From Trichostrongylus colubriformis (taxonomy: Eukaryota; Nematoda; Chromadorea; Rhabditida; Trichostrongylidae): a DNA stretch of 64,000 nucleotides. Position 1 is the stretch's first letter; every line of letters starts with the position of its first letter. Position numbers and translations under genes: made by a program. Location: the NCBI GenBank assembly GCA_963978905.1, contig OZ022257.1, positions 27,481,274-27,545,273 of the forward strand, written 5' to 3'. Below the pieces are notes generated by a model. The model was not told where the DNA came from. It saw only the letters and a list, made by a program, of their open reading frames with translations, and ran no database searches. Shown piece by piece: positions 44,605-55,771 of the stretch.

Positions 44605-46085
44605 TTATTGCTAGGCTTATGTCCACTACTATTGATAACATGGCTAGTATTGACCGCCGCATCGATATCGTTGGCTTTCTCCCCAATGCTTTTGATGACA
44701 CGATGATTATTGACCGGTGTAGCCGCCTTATTGACCTTATGAGCCTTATGAGCCTTCGGCTTCTTCGCTACCTCCGCATTTTCCTGCTTCTTCTGCACGT
44801 CATTTGACTTACTACTCTGTTGACTGAAACAACACGAGCTGTGATGAGCCGCTTTGCAATAGAAGCACGGACGACGTTTACATTGCGTGGTCCTATGTTC
44901 GGACGATGCGCATAAGAGACACAACTTGTTCTGTCTCAAGTACTGAGACCGCAATTGGGGAGTTGTGTACACCGTGCATAGAAATGCCGGGTGTGCTCCC
45001 TGACAGCACATGCATTTGCCGGGAGCGGTGTTTTTGGGTACGGAAACGGGTGCCTTGGAAGACGGGGCATAACGTGGGTTCTGTGGCTTAGTTACCTTTT
45101 CCCCCACGTATGACGAACACATCTCTTCAGTAGAGATGTAGTCATCCAGATATTGAAGCACCTCTTTCATCTTGAAAGAAGTGTCTGGGTTGAGGCTCTG
45201 CTTTCTGGCAATTATCTTACGCATCACCTTCTCGGGGAATTTTGACAAGACTCTCTTGGTTAACCAGGAGCTGTCAATGTTTTCTCCTTTCTGCGTCATC
45301 TGCGTGATGATTACTTGGATCTCTTCAAGAAGGGAACGCTGGTACTTTATTGACTGACTACGTAGAGCGCATTTATCCAGTCGATCCACGAGCTGATTTA
45401 TCAGCAGTTCCTTATTGCTGTACTTTTCAAGCAAGAATTCCACCGCTTTCTCGTAGTTTCCCTTAGACAACTGGAATCTTCTTATTGCTTCCCTTGCCTG
45501 CCCTTTCAAGGCGCTAAGCAAATAATTGAATTTGACCATCTCGGGGAGATCCTGCCAATGTATATTGTTATTGTACAACTCCCAGAAATTTTCAAACTCC
45601 CACAGGTTCCCACTGAAGGTGGGAATGGGCAGGGTTGGTAGTTCCAAAGGTCTCACATGAGTGAGACTCCTGCGCTCCTCGCGTATCCCCTCTGTCGTTG
45701 CTGGAGTCGATTGCATTTCCCTCGCTCTGATCGATAATTGGAGCTGGGCTTGCAGCAGTATGTGGAGGTCGAATGCCTTCGCTATTGCTGACTCAGCTTT
45801 CGCTGCGTACTCCTCGTATTCCTCGATTTCCTTGTTGGGACAATCCCTTTGTTTATCGAGTATTGACGCGTAGTCACCCAGCTGTTTTTCGAGTTTTGCC
45901 GTTGCGCAAGCTATTGCGGTGACCCCGTCCTCTAACCTACTACTAATCTCCCTTAAGGTTTCTTTCGTCGCGGAATCGTCCCAGGAAAGCTCGAGCAAGT
46001 TTTCTCCCTTTAGCTTAGCAACCACTTGTTCAAGTTTGGTGGTAAATATTGTTATCAGACGCTTCTGAGACCCAATTTGACTCAT
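44436..46085 (-). CDS. gag: Gag polyprotein (DUF1759 plus three zinc knuckles)
   Basis: 549 codons. Residues 1-140 are charged and coiled-coil-like. Residues 148-290 form the DUF1759 region (LPIPTFSGNLWEFENFW, then ALKGQAREAI and LVDRLDKC). Zinc knuckles follow at C358-C370, C389-C402 (CLLCASSEHRTTQC) and C407-C419 (CFYCKAAHHSSCC). A Lys/Ala/His-rich stretch (KAHKAHK) follows. The last ~40 residues are out-of-frame protease sequence, since the protease is read in the -1 frame over 44436-44604. The start at 46085 lies 142 nt inside the 5' LTR boundary. Gag would assemble the particle and bind the genomic RNA. I see no canonical X_XXY_YYZ slippery heptamer in the overlap; a GGGGAAA string is the nearest candidate. 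Confidence 0.92.
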   Translation of the reverse strand: MSQIGSQKRLITIFTTKLEQVVAKLKGENLLELSWDDSATKETLREISSRLEDGVTAIACATAKLEKQLGDYASILDKQRDCPNKEIEEYEEYAAKAESAIAKAFDLHILLQAQLQLSIRAREMQSTPATTEGIREERRSLTHVRPLELPTLPIPTFSGNLWEFENFWELYNNNIHWQDLPEMVKFNYLLSALKGQAREAIRRFQLSKGNYEKAVEFLLEKYSNKELLINQLVDRLDKCALRSQSIKYQRSLLEEIQVIITQMTQKGENIDSSWLTKRVLSKFPEKVMRKIIARKQSLNPDTSFKMKEVLQYLDDYISTEEMCSSYVGEKVTKPQNPRYAPSSKAPVSVPKNTAPGKCMCCQGAHPAFLCTVYTTPQLRSQYLRQNKLCLLCASSEHRTTQCKRRPCFYCKAAHHSSCCFSQQSSKSNDVQKKQENAEVAKKPKAHKAHKVNKAATPVNNHRVIKSIGEKANDIDAAVNTSHVINSSGHKPSNNDVVGDEAVLQLQAVLHTRGTVALSYQQGKSLFSIRKQIAYGRLTSYWTVGRKFRS

Positions 46086-46227
46086 ATTGCCCTATCAACG
46101 GAAAAACTACAGCGAACTTCGAGCCGAAATGAAAAGAAAAAAGGAGAAAAAAACGAAAAAATTCCAACTGATACGTGAAGAAAGGAAAAATTCCGACCTT
46201 GTTCAGCAGATTGCCGATGCACCAATT
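46086..46227 (-). other. Untranslated leader between 5' LTR and gag
   Basis: This is 142 nt holding the primer binding site and an A/G-poor (sense T/C-rich) stretch of TTTTTTC-type runs near 46130-46160. It would be the expected place for packaging and dimerisation signals; none was identified. Confidence 0.6.
46213..46224 (-). promoter_or_regulatory. Primer binding site, tRNA-Gly type
   Basis: Three bases inside the 5' LTR the sense strand reads TGGTGCATCGGC. This is complementary to the 3' end of nematode tRNA-Gly(GCC) including CCA (tRNA end recalled as GCCGATGCA-CCA). Twelve contiguous bases match; beyond that the match stops. Confidence 0.8.
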
Positions 46228-46971
46228 TGTAGTGTATATTGAAGCTGCTGTAAGAACGTTCCTCTGTGAGACAAACCCGAGGATTTCCTTAACTTCAATA
46301 TTGCACTATTGCTCGCCTATCAGTGAGAGAGAGAAAAGACTCACTGGCCACGCGGTGTTCTCGTAGTTATAGCTAGATATTGATACTATTGAATATTGCA
46401 GACTCGGCGACGTAGGTTATTGATACTGGAATAGAATACTGTAAGAATCTATATTTATTGAGTAACAGTCCAGAATAATCTACCTCGGATAATATTAGCC
46501 AGAATCTACCAGATAGTTCCGAGTGCTTCTTCAATAGGGTGCAGCAGATCTGCAAGAATATGATTATTGACCCGTCGACTATTGATTAGTAGCAGAAATA
46601 CCTCGTTGCGGTTGACGGGTTCGAGGAATGTCGCCGTCACCAAGCAAGTTCAGCTCGAAAGATAGAAGGCGTCGCTCGAAGTCGCAGGACGAGTATTGAA
46701 AGTATTGAAGCCAGTCGAAGCCGAAGATGAAGCAGCCAGACGCCAGAAGCCAGAAGAGCAAGAAGAGCGCCGCTAGAGCTGGCGGCGTGGTTATATACAG
46801 GAGCGTATGAGTCATTAGCTGAGAACTATGCGCACAATCTGAAACATTCCTCAAGATCAGCCTGAAGATAAGAAATGAAGAAAGAAATGAAATCAATACT
46901 CGATCCTGCTAACACAATTGAATAGAAAAAGGCTTTCTAACCGTATATTTACAAAGTAGCAGTTTGCTACA
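46228..46971 (-). repeat. 5' LTR (right copy)
   Basis: Same length as the left LTR (744 bp). Differences seen are one C/G in the AAGAGCNCCGCTAG segment, two substitutions near CAATACTCGATCC and one near the inner end (AGTTTGCTACA). It would drive transcription of the element. Confidence 0.95.
46791..46797 (-). promoter_or_regulatory. TATA-like box in 5' LTR
   Basis: TATATAA occurs on the sense strand about 175 nt from the outer LTR edge, upstream of the AATAAA signal. The position suits an LTR promoter; the call is by motif only. Confidence 0.5.
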
Positions 46972-46976
46972 ATCTG
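46972..46976. other. Target-site duplication, right (ATCTG)
   Basis: Exact repeat of 35835-35839, immediately after the CA end of the right LTR. Confidence 0.9.
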
Positions 46977-48299
46977 GGACTTACAAGTTCGAATCCATGT
47001 TGTTTTCTCTGACTTTGCAGTCACAGTTCTATTACTAATCGAACAAGCTGCCGCTAGGGCTTTACTTAAGCGGTGTATATCGTTGGGTCCGGACTTCGCA
47101 TTGCAGCGCCACCAGCGTGAGCTGCAGCCGGCTGATATTCAGGGTAGCGTATTTGGAGAAACAGCGGATTTTCATATACTTGCTGTGTTGTGCCTGCCAC
47201 CATGTCCATTTTTGCATGAATGGATATCGGTGACACACATGCAGTATAAGCACTAATGTTATTAGGCCTTCCTTCATAATGCTTGTGCCTAGGACGTAAT
47301 TGAAGTTTCTTTCAAAATTTGCGGGCTAGGAGCTCTGGAAATTTGCCTTTCAGTTCTATGACCCGTAGTCTTTTCTATGCATAAGGCATTCCTAGTAGCT
47401 CTTCTTGGTGAATTTTTTCAAAATTTTCCTCGACCGGACGCTTGACCCTGCTTCGATGTGCCTCTTGTTTCCTGTCATGAAGTACATTGCACGGGCAAGC
47501 GAAGAAAAGAAAGCGAAAACGAAAAGTGGGAATAAAAAAATCAGTCTTAGTTCTGGCTAGACTTTCCGCATCATACAAATCCATTCATAGGTACAACACG
47601 TTACCAGTTTTCTGATCTCCTGGCCACTCGAGAATAGAAATAAGAATGTTTTGCGAGTTGCGCCTTATTTTTTTATCAGCGTTGATGTCGTTCACTTTTT
47701 GTTCATCCTGTCAAAGACTACATTTCTTGGACAAGCTTTCTATTATCCTCTCAGTTTCTGTCACGTTGCTCTCATATCTGTCAGTTGTTGCTTCTCTTGA
47801 AAACTACTCGAATATCGTGGCCGTCGTCAAGAATACCGTCTCCTCCGAGCCCCGCTCCCATGCCGCATCCGTTGCCGTGGTGCGTTATAACCATTCTCGA
47901 TATCTCAGTTTTGGTTCACAACCCGATGACTGAATCTGGAAATGCTTTGATCTGTTCCGAGATTTTACATCTCCCGCTCTTGCAATATAGTTCGTTCTCT
48001 GACTTGAGATATCCCAGGATCAAAAGTCATGTATTACCAAAGGATTGAAGAAAGAGGAAAAAGAAGAAAGGAAAAGTTGAAAAATGAAAGGCGGAATGTA
48101 CGGCAGAAATACTTACTTTACTGGAACTGCGGCCAGTCTGTGCAAACACGTCGCGAGGCGTCGAAGATGATATGTTGATCTTGAGAGCACAGCAGTAATG
48201 CGTCCCAACTCTTTAAAATAGAGACTTCACGGATATTGTCTAGGATGAACTTGCCGTATCGGCATCGGGTGAGATTTAGCCACGTTTAGCCTTCTCTGG
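46977..48299. other. No gene; one repeat fragment
   Basis: Segment 47815-47960 (GTCGTCAAGAATACCGTCTC, then GCTCCCATGCC and CCCGATGACTGAATC) is similar to 53063-53195 and is a dispersed repeat. The plus frame 47646-47933 runs into it. It begins with a hydrophobic stretch but shows no domain. Confidence 0.45.
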
Positions 48300-49270
48300 T
48301 CGTCCAGAAAGAAAGTGGTCGCGCTCCATGGAGTACGGTGCATATGGGTTCAGAAAAAAGCTTCCGCGACAAAACAATTGCAGCTCGATGAGGAGAAGGG
48401 GGGGGGGTGAGGCGGTAACATGTAACAGAGGCATACATTTTTTCGAGAACGCGTGGATTAAGGCTAATGTCGAGGCTCTGCAGCCCCGCGGGTGTGTATC
48501 GTTATGTCGAATTTTGCGCGGCCGCCCGCGACGAGCGACGTGGCGACTGTCAGTTCTTTTTTTCCGCGTGCGATAGCGTACTCTCTCCAAAGTTTCACAC
48601 TAAATTAATTAGCAACTTATTGAGATTATTACTGTTTACCATTTTTTTGTACAATAGTCCGTTGTCTTTTTATGTACCATAGTCTATTTCTACTTCGCTC
48701 AGTGTTCCTTTTTGTTTCTTATTCTTTGTAGTGTTTCAAGCATTGTTCTGAAATACTTCTTCATATTCTAGGGCATCCACCATCCAGCATCTTTATATTC
48801 TAGCGCTATTACAGTAAGAGGGCATCCACCATAGACGCTACTTGAGGTTTTTGTCAGGCCTAAATGAGGAAGAAGCCACTTCTTTTCTCCACCAAGGCTT
48901 AAGCAAAATTATACGCTTGAGTGTGCATACTGATTCCTTTGAGACATTTACGTGTGCAACATTTTACAAGGTGTCTCTCTCATTTTAATAGCACCATACT
49001 TTACCCCGTTTAAAGTGTTCGATCACTATTTTTCCAAAGAACTGTCACAGTACCAGCCCTTTGCGTCTTGAGCGGAATGGCTTATGTTGTGAGGGTCCAT
49101 TAAAACAGGTTACGCTAACTGGTGCTGATGGCGCCGCTGGTGTGACGCCGCAAAGCGAAAGTTCGACATAAAGATACACACCCCAGCTCTGCAACCCGTC
49201 GATGGTGGGGCTTGCGATGCAATAGGAGGAAAATGATGGGTTGATGGTCGTAAAAACCACCATGTAATTT
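48300..49270. repeat. Diverged foldback element
   Basis: GGCTCTGCAGCCCCGCGGGTGTGTATCGTTATGTCGAATTTTGCG-type text at 48472-48520 is the reverse complement, with mismatches, of 49140-49195. More weakly matching blocks lie outside (TAACATGTAACAG.., CATGGTGG..). Short frames on both strands here are palindrome artefacts. The ends could not be fixed. Confidence 0.5.
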
Positions 49271-50631
49271 TTTTAAATGATGGCGCGAAAAAATTAAGGC
49301 GCTTATCATGGCAGAAAGCTCTCAGTGTGTGGTACTCTACTTTTGCTAGACTAAAAAAAGAGTTGCCAAAGGATCTATTGCTGTCGAGGGCAAAGTAGAA
49401 TCGCCCAGAAGAGAGTGGCTCCTACTGCGGATTTGTTGGAATCCGTTTGGGCTAATGATTTGTTCAAAGGAGTCTGAGGCGGTGCCGGTCAACCAGCTTT
49501 TTTTTCGGACCCTGAGAAGCCTCAATCTGAGTTATGAAGATTGACGTTATCCTTACAAAAGCGACGATGAATGTAAGGATTCGACAATTTTGTGGAAGGG
49601 AACTTTTCCATGTCTGAACACCCGTTCCTTTACCCATTTTGGGCGCGAGCCTGTTCCGAATGGCCCGAATGTTTGTTTGATAGAGAAGTAGGACCATTCC
49701 AGTAATTTTACCTCCGAGGTATGCAATTTTGATCTCGTCAGCTTATACTTCTTATTTTCTTTCTTAGACATTCATTGCGTCTAAGGAGTGATGAAAGTCG
49801 AGCCTGCCGCTGCTGTAGTTGCTGTTGTGACTCCCAAGTCGAGGTCGCTGATGAGGCAGTGACCTCGAATTGAGACCGCTGGACTGAACGGTCTATCGTG
49901 ATCGGCTTAGAAAGCGCTGCCAACTGAAAGTAGTGACACACATAGTAGATTCGATGGCTACCCGCCACGCGGAGGCGTTCGCTCAACACGTCCGCAATTG
50001 GAGGTTCAGGGAGCCGAAGAACTCTAACAGCGGCGGCGGGTGCAAGTAGCTGCAAGGAGACTCAATTCCTCACAATTGAAGCTCGGACATCTGCTCGGTT
50101 GAGACTCTCTTTTGAGGCGCTCTTGCCATGGAAAGTTAGTAGCAGCCTTCAAGAAAGATCTGTTCTGATTGCGCATCGCTGGCTCCCAAAACACCTGACG
50201 CCTTAAACTCGTCGTGCCTTAGCTAGCACGGAAGCTGAAGATCCAAACGGTCGTGCAACCGATCGGCTTGAGCTTCACTCAGTGATTTTTTGACTGTTTG
50301 ATCTTTGTTATCGTTGATGAGGCCTTCCAAAATGAGATTTCAAATGGTTTACGACTGCTGAGTGACCAGCTTTGCTAACGCATCTACTTCCTCAATATTC
50401 TCCCTGGCTACACCATCGAGGGGTCATCTGCTTGCTGTTCATAACGTAAGATGGTCTCATACGCATAAAGTCCTCCAAACGGCAACCCGGATAAAAAATT
50501 GAGTACCATTCTCTGATTCCCGAAAGTGGGACGTGCCTAGATGAGAAACCCGAGTGGAACATGGCGGCGGACAGGATCGTACTGTACTGGCGCTTGCTTA
50601 CTGCTGCGTAGGACTCGCACCTAGCGATATC
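49271..50631. other. No gene recognised
   Basis: Short frames only; the minus frame 49738-50055 (105 codons, Gln- and Ala-rich) has no motif. Confidence 0.45.
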
Positions 50632-51742
50632 GCGCGATGGCGATGGTGACAGCAGGTATTTCCTTATATCTGCTACCGACCTCCTTTTGTTGTGTGTCCA
50701 TTTTTATGGTAGTAGTAGTGCTAGTGATCGCCCAATTTTCCAAGCTTTGGTCAAAATCATTATCAGGCTGAAAACTTGTTGCCTAGATAGTTCGACTTAG
50801 CATGTAGCATGTATATCGCACGTGCTTTACGGGAAAACCCCTGGTTTCCTTGTTATGGGCGTTGGAAGGTCAAACATCATTAGCCTAGTACGCAAAATTA
50901 CTGAAGATAGCAGTTCTCTGGCGCAATAATATTTGATTTTGCCTATCTTTTCGCGAGCGGTCATACATGAGCACAAATGGATGAAAACTAGAAAAATGCA
51001 AAAATATGTCCTCAGTGGGGAACGAACCATCAGCCAGTTTCTCAGCCTCTCAGAACCATTTAGCCGAATTTGAGACCGGTATTCTGCTTAATGTATGTGA
51101 CCTTACAGAATGCAGAAAACCGTTTTGAAAAAGCTCACCATGACCTGATGGGCCTTCCTTGCTGCTCCACATGGTTTATTGTGTGAGCGCGATGGCGATG
51201 GTGACAGCAGGTATTTCCTTATATCTGCTACCGACCTCCTTTTGTTGTGTGTCCATTTTTATGGTAGTAGAAGTGCTAGTGATCGCCCAATTTTCCAAGC
51301 TTTGGTCAAAATCATTATCAGGCTGAAAACTTGTTGCCTAGTATAGTTCGACTTAGCATGTAGCATGTATATCGCACGTGCTTTACGGGAAAACCCCTGG
51401 TTTCCTTGTTATGGGCGTTGGAAGGTCAAACATCATTAGCCTAGTACGCAAAATTACTGAAGATAGCAGTTCTCTGGCGCAATAATATTTGATTTTGCCT
51501 ATCTTTTCGCGAGCGGTCATACATGAGCACAAATGGATGAAATCTAGAAAAATGCAAAAATATGTCCTCAGTGGGGAACGAACCATCAGCCAGTTTCTCA
51601 GCCTCTCAGAACCATTTAGCCGAATTTGAGACCGGTATTCTGCTTAATGTATGTGACCTTACAGAATGCAGAAAACCGTTTTGAAAAAGCTCACCATGAC
51701 CTGATGGGCCTTCCTTGCTGCTCCACATGGTTTATTGTGTGA
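50632..51742 (+). repeat. Recent 555-bp tandem duplication
   Basis: 50632-51186 and 51187-51742 are almost identical. By eye they differ by a T/A substitution in GTAGTAGNAGTGC, a one-base insertion in GCCTAGTATAGTTCG and an A/T in ATGAANCTAG. Each unit includes a minus-strand B-box-like GATGGTTCGTTCCCC followed by ATTTTTGCATTTTTC, like the SINE relics near 15 kb. The matching 67-codon minus frames at 50827 and 51383 are duplicates of the same non-conserved stretch. Confidence 0.9.
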
Positions 51743-51793
51743 GTGCCTGTGATGTGTCTCACATCACAGGCACTCACACAATAAACCGTGTGG
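51723..51793. repeat. Long near-perfect hairpin
   Basis: 51730-51756 and 51760-51786 are perfect 27-bp inverted repeats separated by only TCT. Seven more bases on each side pair with one mismatch. The left arm is partly the end of the second tandem unit, so the hairpin sits exactly on the duplication edge. Confidence 0.9.
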
Positions 51794-52156
51794 AGAAGCT
51801 AGGGTTTTGTTGTCCAGGGATGCATAGGAGGATCACAGAGATGATCATAATGGTAATAGACTGAAAAAGGAATGCGTTTGAAAATGTAGTGTTCCGGGAA
51901 TATATCTGAGGGACAGTCCATCCAATATAAACTGAATAGATAGCATTAATGGAAAGTGTTGTTATATTATGAGAGTGAGATGAAAGAATGTGCGTGGTCT
52001 GATCAGAAGAGATTAAATAGCGGATATGGAATGTACCACTGTGGTGGTCACAGATTTGGGCCGTACGCTGTAAAACGTGCTGCCCCGGATTGCAGGCCGC
52101 CTGAAACCCACCCAATTTGACTTCTTCACGATCCGCACTGTGCAAACCATACTTAA

Positions 52157-52310
52157 AGGAATCGTCCACGGAACAATGAATTTTTGTGTTACCCATATGT
52201 TCATGTTGGATTAGCCTGGTGTGAATCTCATGCAAAATTTCACGCGAAAAGTGTGAATCTGACTGTGATCCAGCATCACGAAATGCGTACGCGGCTGAAG
52301 CTGCGCTAGA
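52157..52310. mobile_element. Half copy of the TTAA foldback MITE
   Basis: It starts after TTAA (52153-52156) with AGGAATCGTCCACGGAAC and follows the 10944 copy through TTGTGTTACCCAT and ATGCAAAATTTC, then diverges after about 150 bp. The other arm is missing. Confidence 0.75.
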
Positions 52311-55300
52311 AGCTACAAGGGAGCTTCTACCTCCATCTGTGTGCACAATGAATTTTGATAAGCTTTTGCCCATAACTCAGCATCCTTGTAGTAACAATAA
52401 ATTTTAATAACTCGCAATCTGGGAACTCGGGAAAAACCTAGGAAAGTAGCGAAAACGTAGCACCTCACTGTAGAAGAAGGTTACCATACCTCATCTATAT
52501 TGAGAGAGTTGTCAGGATAACAGTGAGAACTTTCTGCCATCTAATGAAAAAAAGCTGACCAGCGTTGAGAGGAAATGGTAGCAGAGGGAAAGATAGAGGT
52601 TATGGGAAAGAGAACAAGGAGCGTTCGAAAAAAGCTAGCTAGTGGCGAAGAGCTTACGAGCTTGCCAGACTCGTGAGGGAAGCCACAGAGAGAGCAAAAA
52701 ATGATGCAACGAGAAAGAGGTGTGCCAATTCAGACTGGAGCGCGATGGAACTTGGAAATAAGCTAGAGAAGTAGAAACCAAAATCGAGGAATGAGCTTCA
52801 TGCTAGTTTCTGGCTGGCACAACAAGGTTGGGTGGCTGCTCAAAAGGGTTGATTCAAAATGAACAAACAGGAGCGTGAGGAAGGTTGTGCGCGGCCTAGG
52901 CGGAGAAGGGAAAACAAAAAACCGCTAGTAAGAGCGGGTTAGAATATGAGAAAAGAGATCAGTAAGGCCGGCCGCAAGACAGTATGGTATAGGCGTTTTC
53001 CAGTAGTTGAAACAGTGGGAGATCGAGATTGGACGGAGCCGCCGTTCTCGGTCGTGTTCGTCGTCAAGAATATCGTCTCCTGGGAGCCTTGCTCCCATGC
53101 CACCACGTTGCCGTAGTGCGCTGTAACCAGTCTCCATCATCGTAGTCCTTGAGCTTTCTACAGCGCGATGACTCAGTCCGGGAATGTATAAATTTGACTC
53201 AGGACCTTAATAAAGAGCGATGATCAAGACAAGGTACTGCAAAATTGCTATCCATTTGGAAGGTGGGACTTGCCAGAAAATTGCTCGATATCGACCGTTT
53301 GGCTTCATGGGACGTATGAAATGCGAAAACTAATTGGCATTAGGATGGTGCATAAGTTTTGCGACACATGCACCATGCCTTCTGTTCAAAAGTTCTTCAG
53401 CTATGATCTGAGAAACCCACACATTTCGGATGAAGCAGATTTGAGGATCTCCTCCCTATGTAATGCTGAGGCCTCCGATTAGGTGACATTCGGAATGCTC
53501 TAGGATAAGAGGATACGTAGTATAAAGCGGAGCTCAGCATCATGCTACTATACGTGGCACTGCTGGAAGGCATCAGTCGCGTGTCGGAAAACATTGAAAG
53601 CGTGTGTAAGCCAGTCTATGAGGTGGTATTGCACATAGATTACACTGTTTCCGGACGGGACAGCTCTGATTGTGGCATTCCTAACAAAACATGGAGCAAA
53701 TGGATTCGTCCTTAAATTCAACCACTGCACACGTGAATACGAATACTCACTACTCTGCCAGTGGTGCACATTCTCATTACTGGGTTTCTCGAATCTATGG
53801 CCTCTTGATGGGTTGCTAGTTGTCATGTGAATAGAGTGAGTGTTGCTCGCTTACTTATGGATGGCGACCTACGATTTCTCTTTCAGACCTCTGGGCGTAT
53901 GGGCAATTAGTTTTACAGTTTCTGGCCCGAAACTGGAGCAGCAAGACACTGTAGGATGGTAGACAAAATCAGTACAAAGTACAGCATAGGCAAATAGGCA
54001 ATAGCAGATAATCCTAATAATCTTGAGAATCCTGATGACACTTGTTATAAATCATAAGTCTAAACATGGAAGTACGAACTTAAGCCATACCTTGCTACAG
54101 CGAGACCACCTCGTATATAATATGAGGAAACCAACTGAACATGCTCTAATTCACTGTGGCAGTTGAATCTCGATAAGATTCAAAAACAGCGAAACCGCAA
54201 GAAATCTTGAAATTATCGCAAATTTCATGCACGAATCCATTACAGTGATCTGGGTAGCATACCAGACAAGTTAGTCGTGCTCGATATAAGTGGATTGTCT
54301 CAAACTTGAAGGAACGTTTGGCTCTAGAAATTAGAGAGGGACTGAAAATTTCTGTGGAACACTTCAAGGCTTCGCCCTCGGTCTCTCGAGGAAGTCTGAA
54401 GCCTGCAACAACATACTGATAGTTTCAAATTGCACACATGAAGGACAAAATTGCAGAATTCTGTAATGGTGCTCCTCTTGATCGGAACGAAATGTTATAT
54501 GCGCTTAGGATAATACTGGAGTGGGCACGTCGCCTCAACTGCATTTCATCTAATGACAAACAGGCAAATTTTTTTTGGTGCCGTCAGCCGAAATCTTACT
54601 TGTTAGTAACATCCGGTATTTCAGTGGCTGCAAAAATGGTGCGACATTTATGACGAGATGGCGGCGTTTGCACAAGACAATCCGAGCATGTAAGCAATTT
54701 ATCGTATCATCCATCATTCTGAGGACTAATTGTAAGCAACGAAAGCTGATAGAAAGTAGCTAACAAAATAAGCGCCCGGACACAAGAGTACTGAGTATTT
54801 CTTCAGATAATATCAGTTGGATCTCTTCATTCAAGTGGACTTTGTTCAGGTGCCACATGCAAGAAAGATAACTTTTCTGGTCATTGAAGTTTCTTTAAAG
54901 TGCACTAGAAGCACTTTGTGATTGAAGTTCACATCGAATGCGCGCTTAGTATAAACATCTACGGCTAGAATCAAAATTCGCTCTAGGAGCACGAAGTCAG
55001 GATGATGCGCGCTTTCGAGCAAACATATCTTCTGCCAGCATTCTAACTGAAAAGAGGAAACTATGGATTGCGTCACTGAAGCTTCCGCTTCTCTTTGAGA
55101 AATCCAGTACCTGCAACTACAAGGGCTGCCAAAAAAAGTAATTCTGTCGCCTCCACTTCGAACTACAGCAAATTCTGTTGAGGTGATTTCACCCCCAGAT
55201 TCAAGAGCAGACCCCACTCTATCACTATACTCCGTGGCAGCCTTCTGCACGAGGAGGAACGAGAGCGAGCAAAGAGTGAACAAGATGTGTCATTCAACTG

Positions 55301-55771
55301 AGCAAAATCCAAAATTTCGTCGCCCTCGTTCACAACCTTGCTGAGGTCCGTTCACTCTGTGTACCTGAGGAGATTCATACTGGGGGGTGTTTTCTAAGAT
55401 CCCGTTTTTTCCAGGTTTCCGGCGCCCTCCGTCTCCAAGAGCCAAAATGTGCCCTTACCACTGAAACCCCTGCGGAGGGGGATTTGAGGCATAAAAATGA
55501 TACTTAGCAGCCTTGTTAAAGCAGCAGGGGCATCAGGACTCCCATGAACCGAAGGGCCAATCCTCAGGAAGCTTCCCACAGAAGACCTACCACGGAGCCT
55601 GGCTTCATCGTTTTACGCGTACCTTGATACTGTAGGTTTTCCGAAGCCCGACTGCACCGAATGAAATCTCCATATTTTTATAAAGGTGAGCGTGGGGAGC
55701 CACCGCTTGTTCCCGCTTCCAGAGGAACACTTCGGGAATATTTTGCCCCGAATACTATTATCTTTTTCGCT
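52311..55771. other. No gene; scattered repeat fragments
   Basis: 52500-52900 is purine-rich with many stops and may be a retroposon relic. 53063-53195 repeats 47815-47960. A CATTAGGATGGTGCATAAG string near 53338 resembles a mariner end. The minus frame 54846-55283 (145 codons) and the others show no known domain. Confidence 0.4.

Larger units (their letters stand above)
35840..46971 (-). mobile_element. Near-intact env-carrying BEL/Pao LTR retrotransposon (endogenous retrovirus-like)
   Basis: The 11,132-bp unit has two 744-bp LTRs with TG..CA ends, a perfect 5-bp target duplication and a tRNA-type primer binding site beside the right LTR. The sense strand is minus. Coding order is gag, protease-RT, RNase H-integrase-env (one long frame), then a gag-like zinc-knuckle ORF before the 3' LTR. 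The two LTRs differ at only about four positions by eye (roughly 99.5% identity), so insertion is recent. Env-bearing BEL/Pao elements with a phlebovirus-type glycoprotein are known in nematodes (the Cer7-like and Tas groups). The extra 3' ORF and the element-wide CAATA excess are not something I recognise. Frame breaks lie at about 44436-44604, 43099-43104 and 36800-36815. Confidence 0.95.

Noticed and set aside
54846..55283. 145-codon minus-strand frame
   Set aside because: No motif, no splice context, and surrounding sequence carries repeat fragments.
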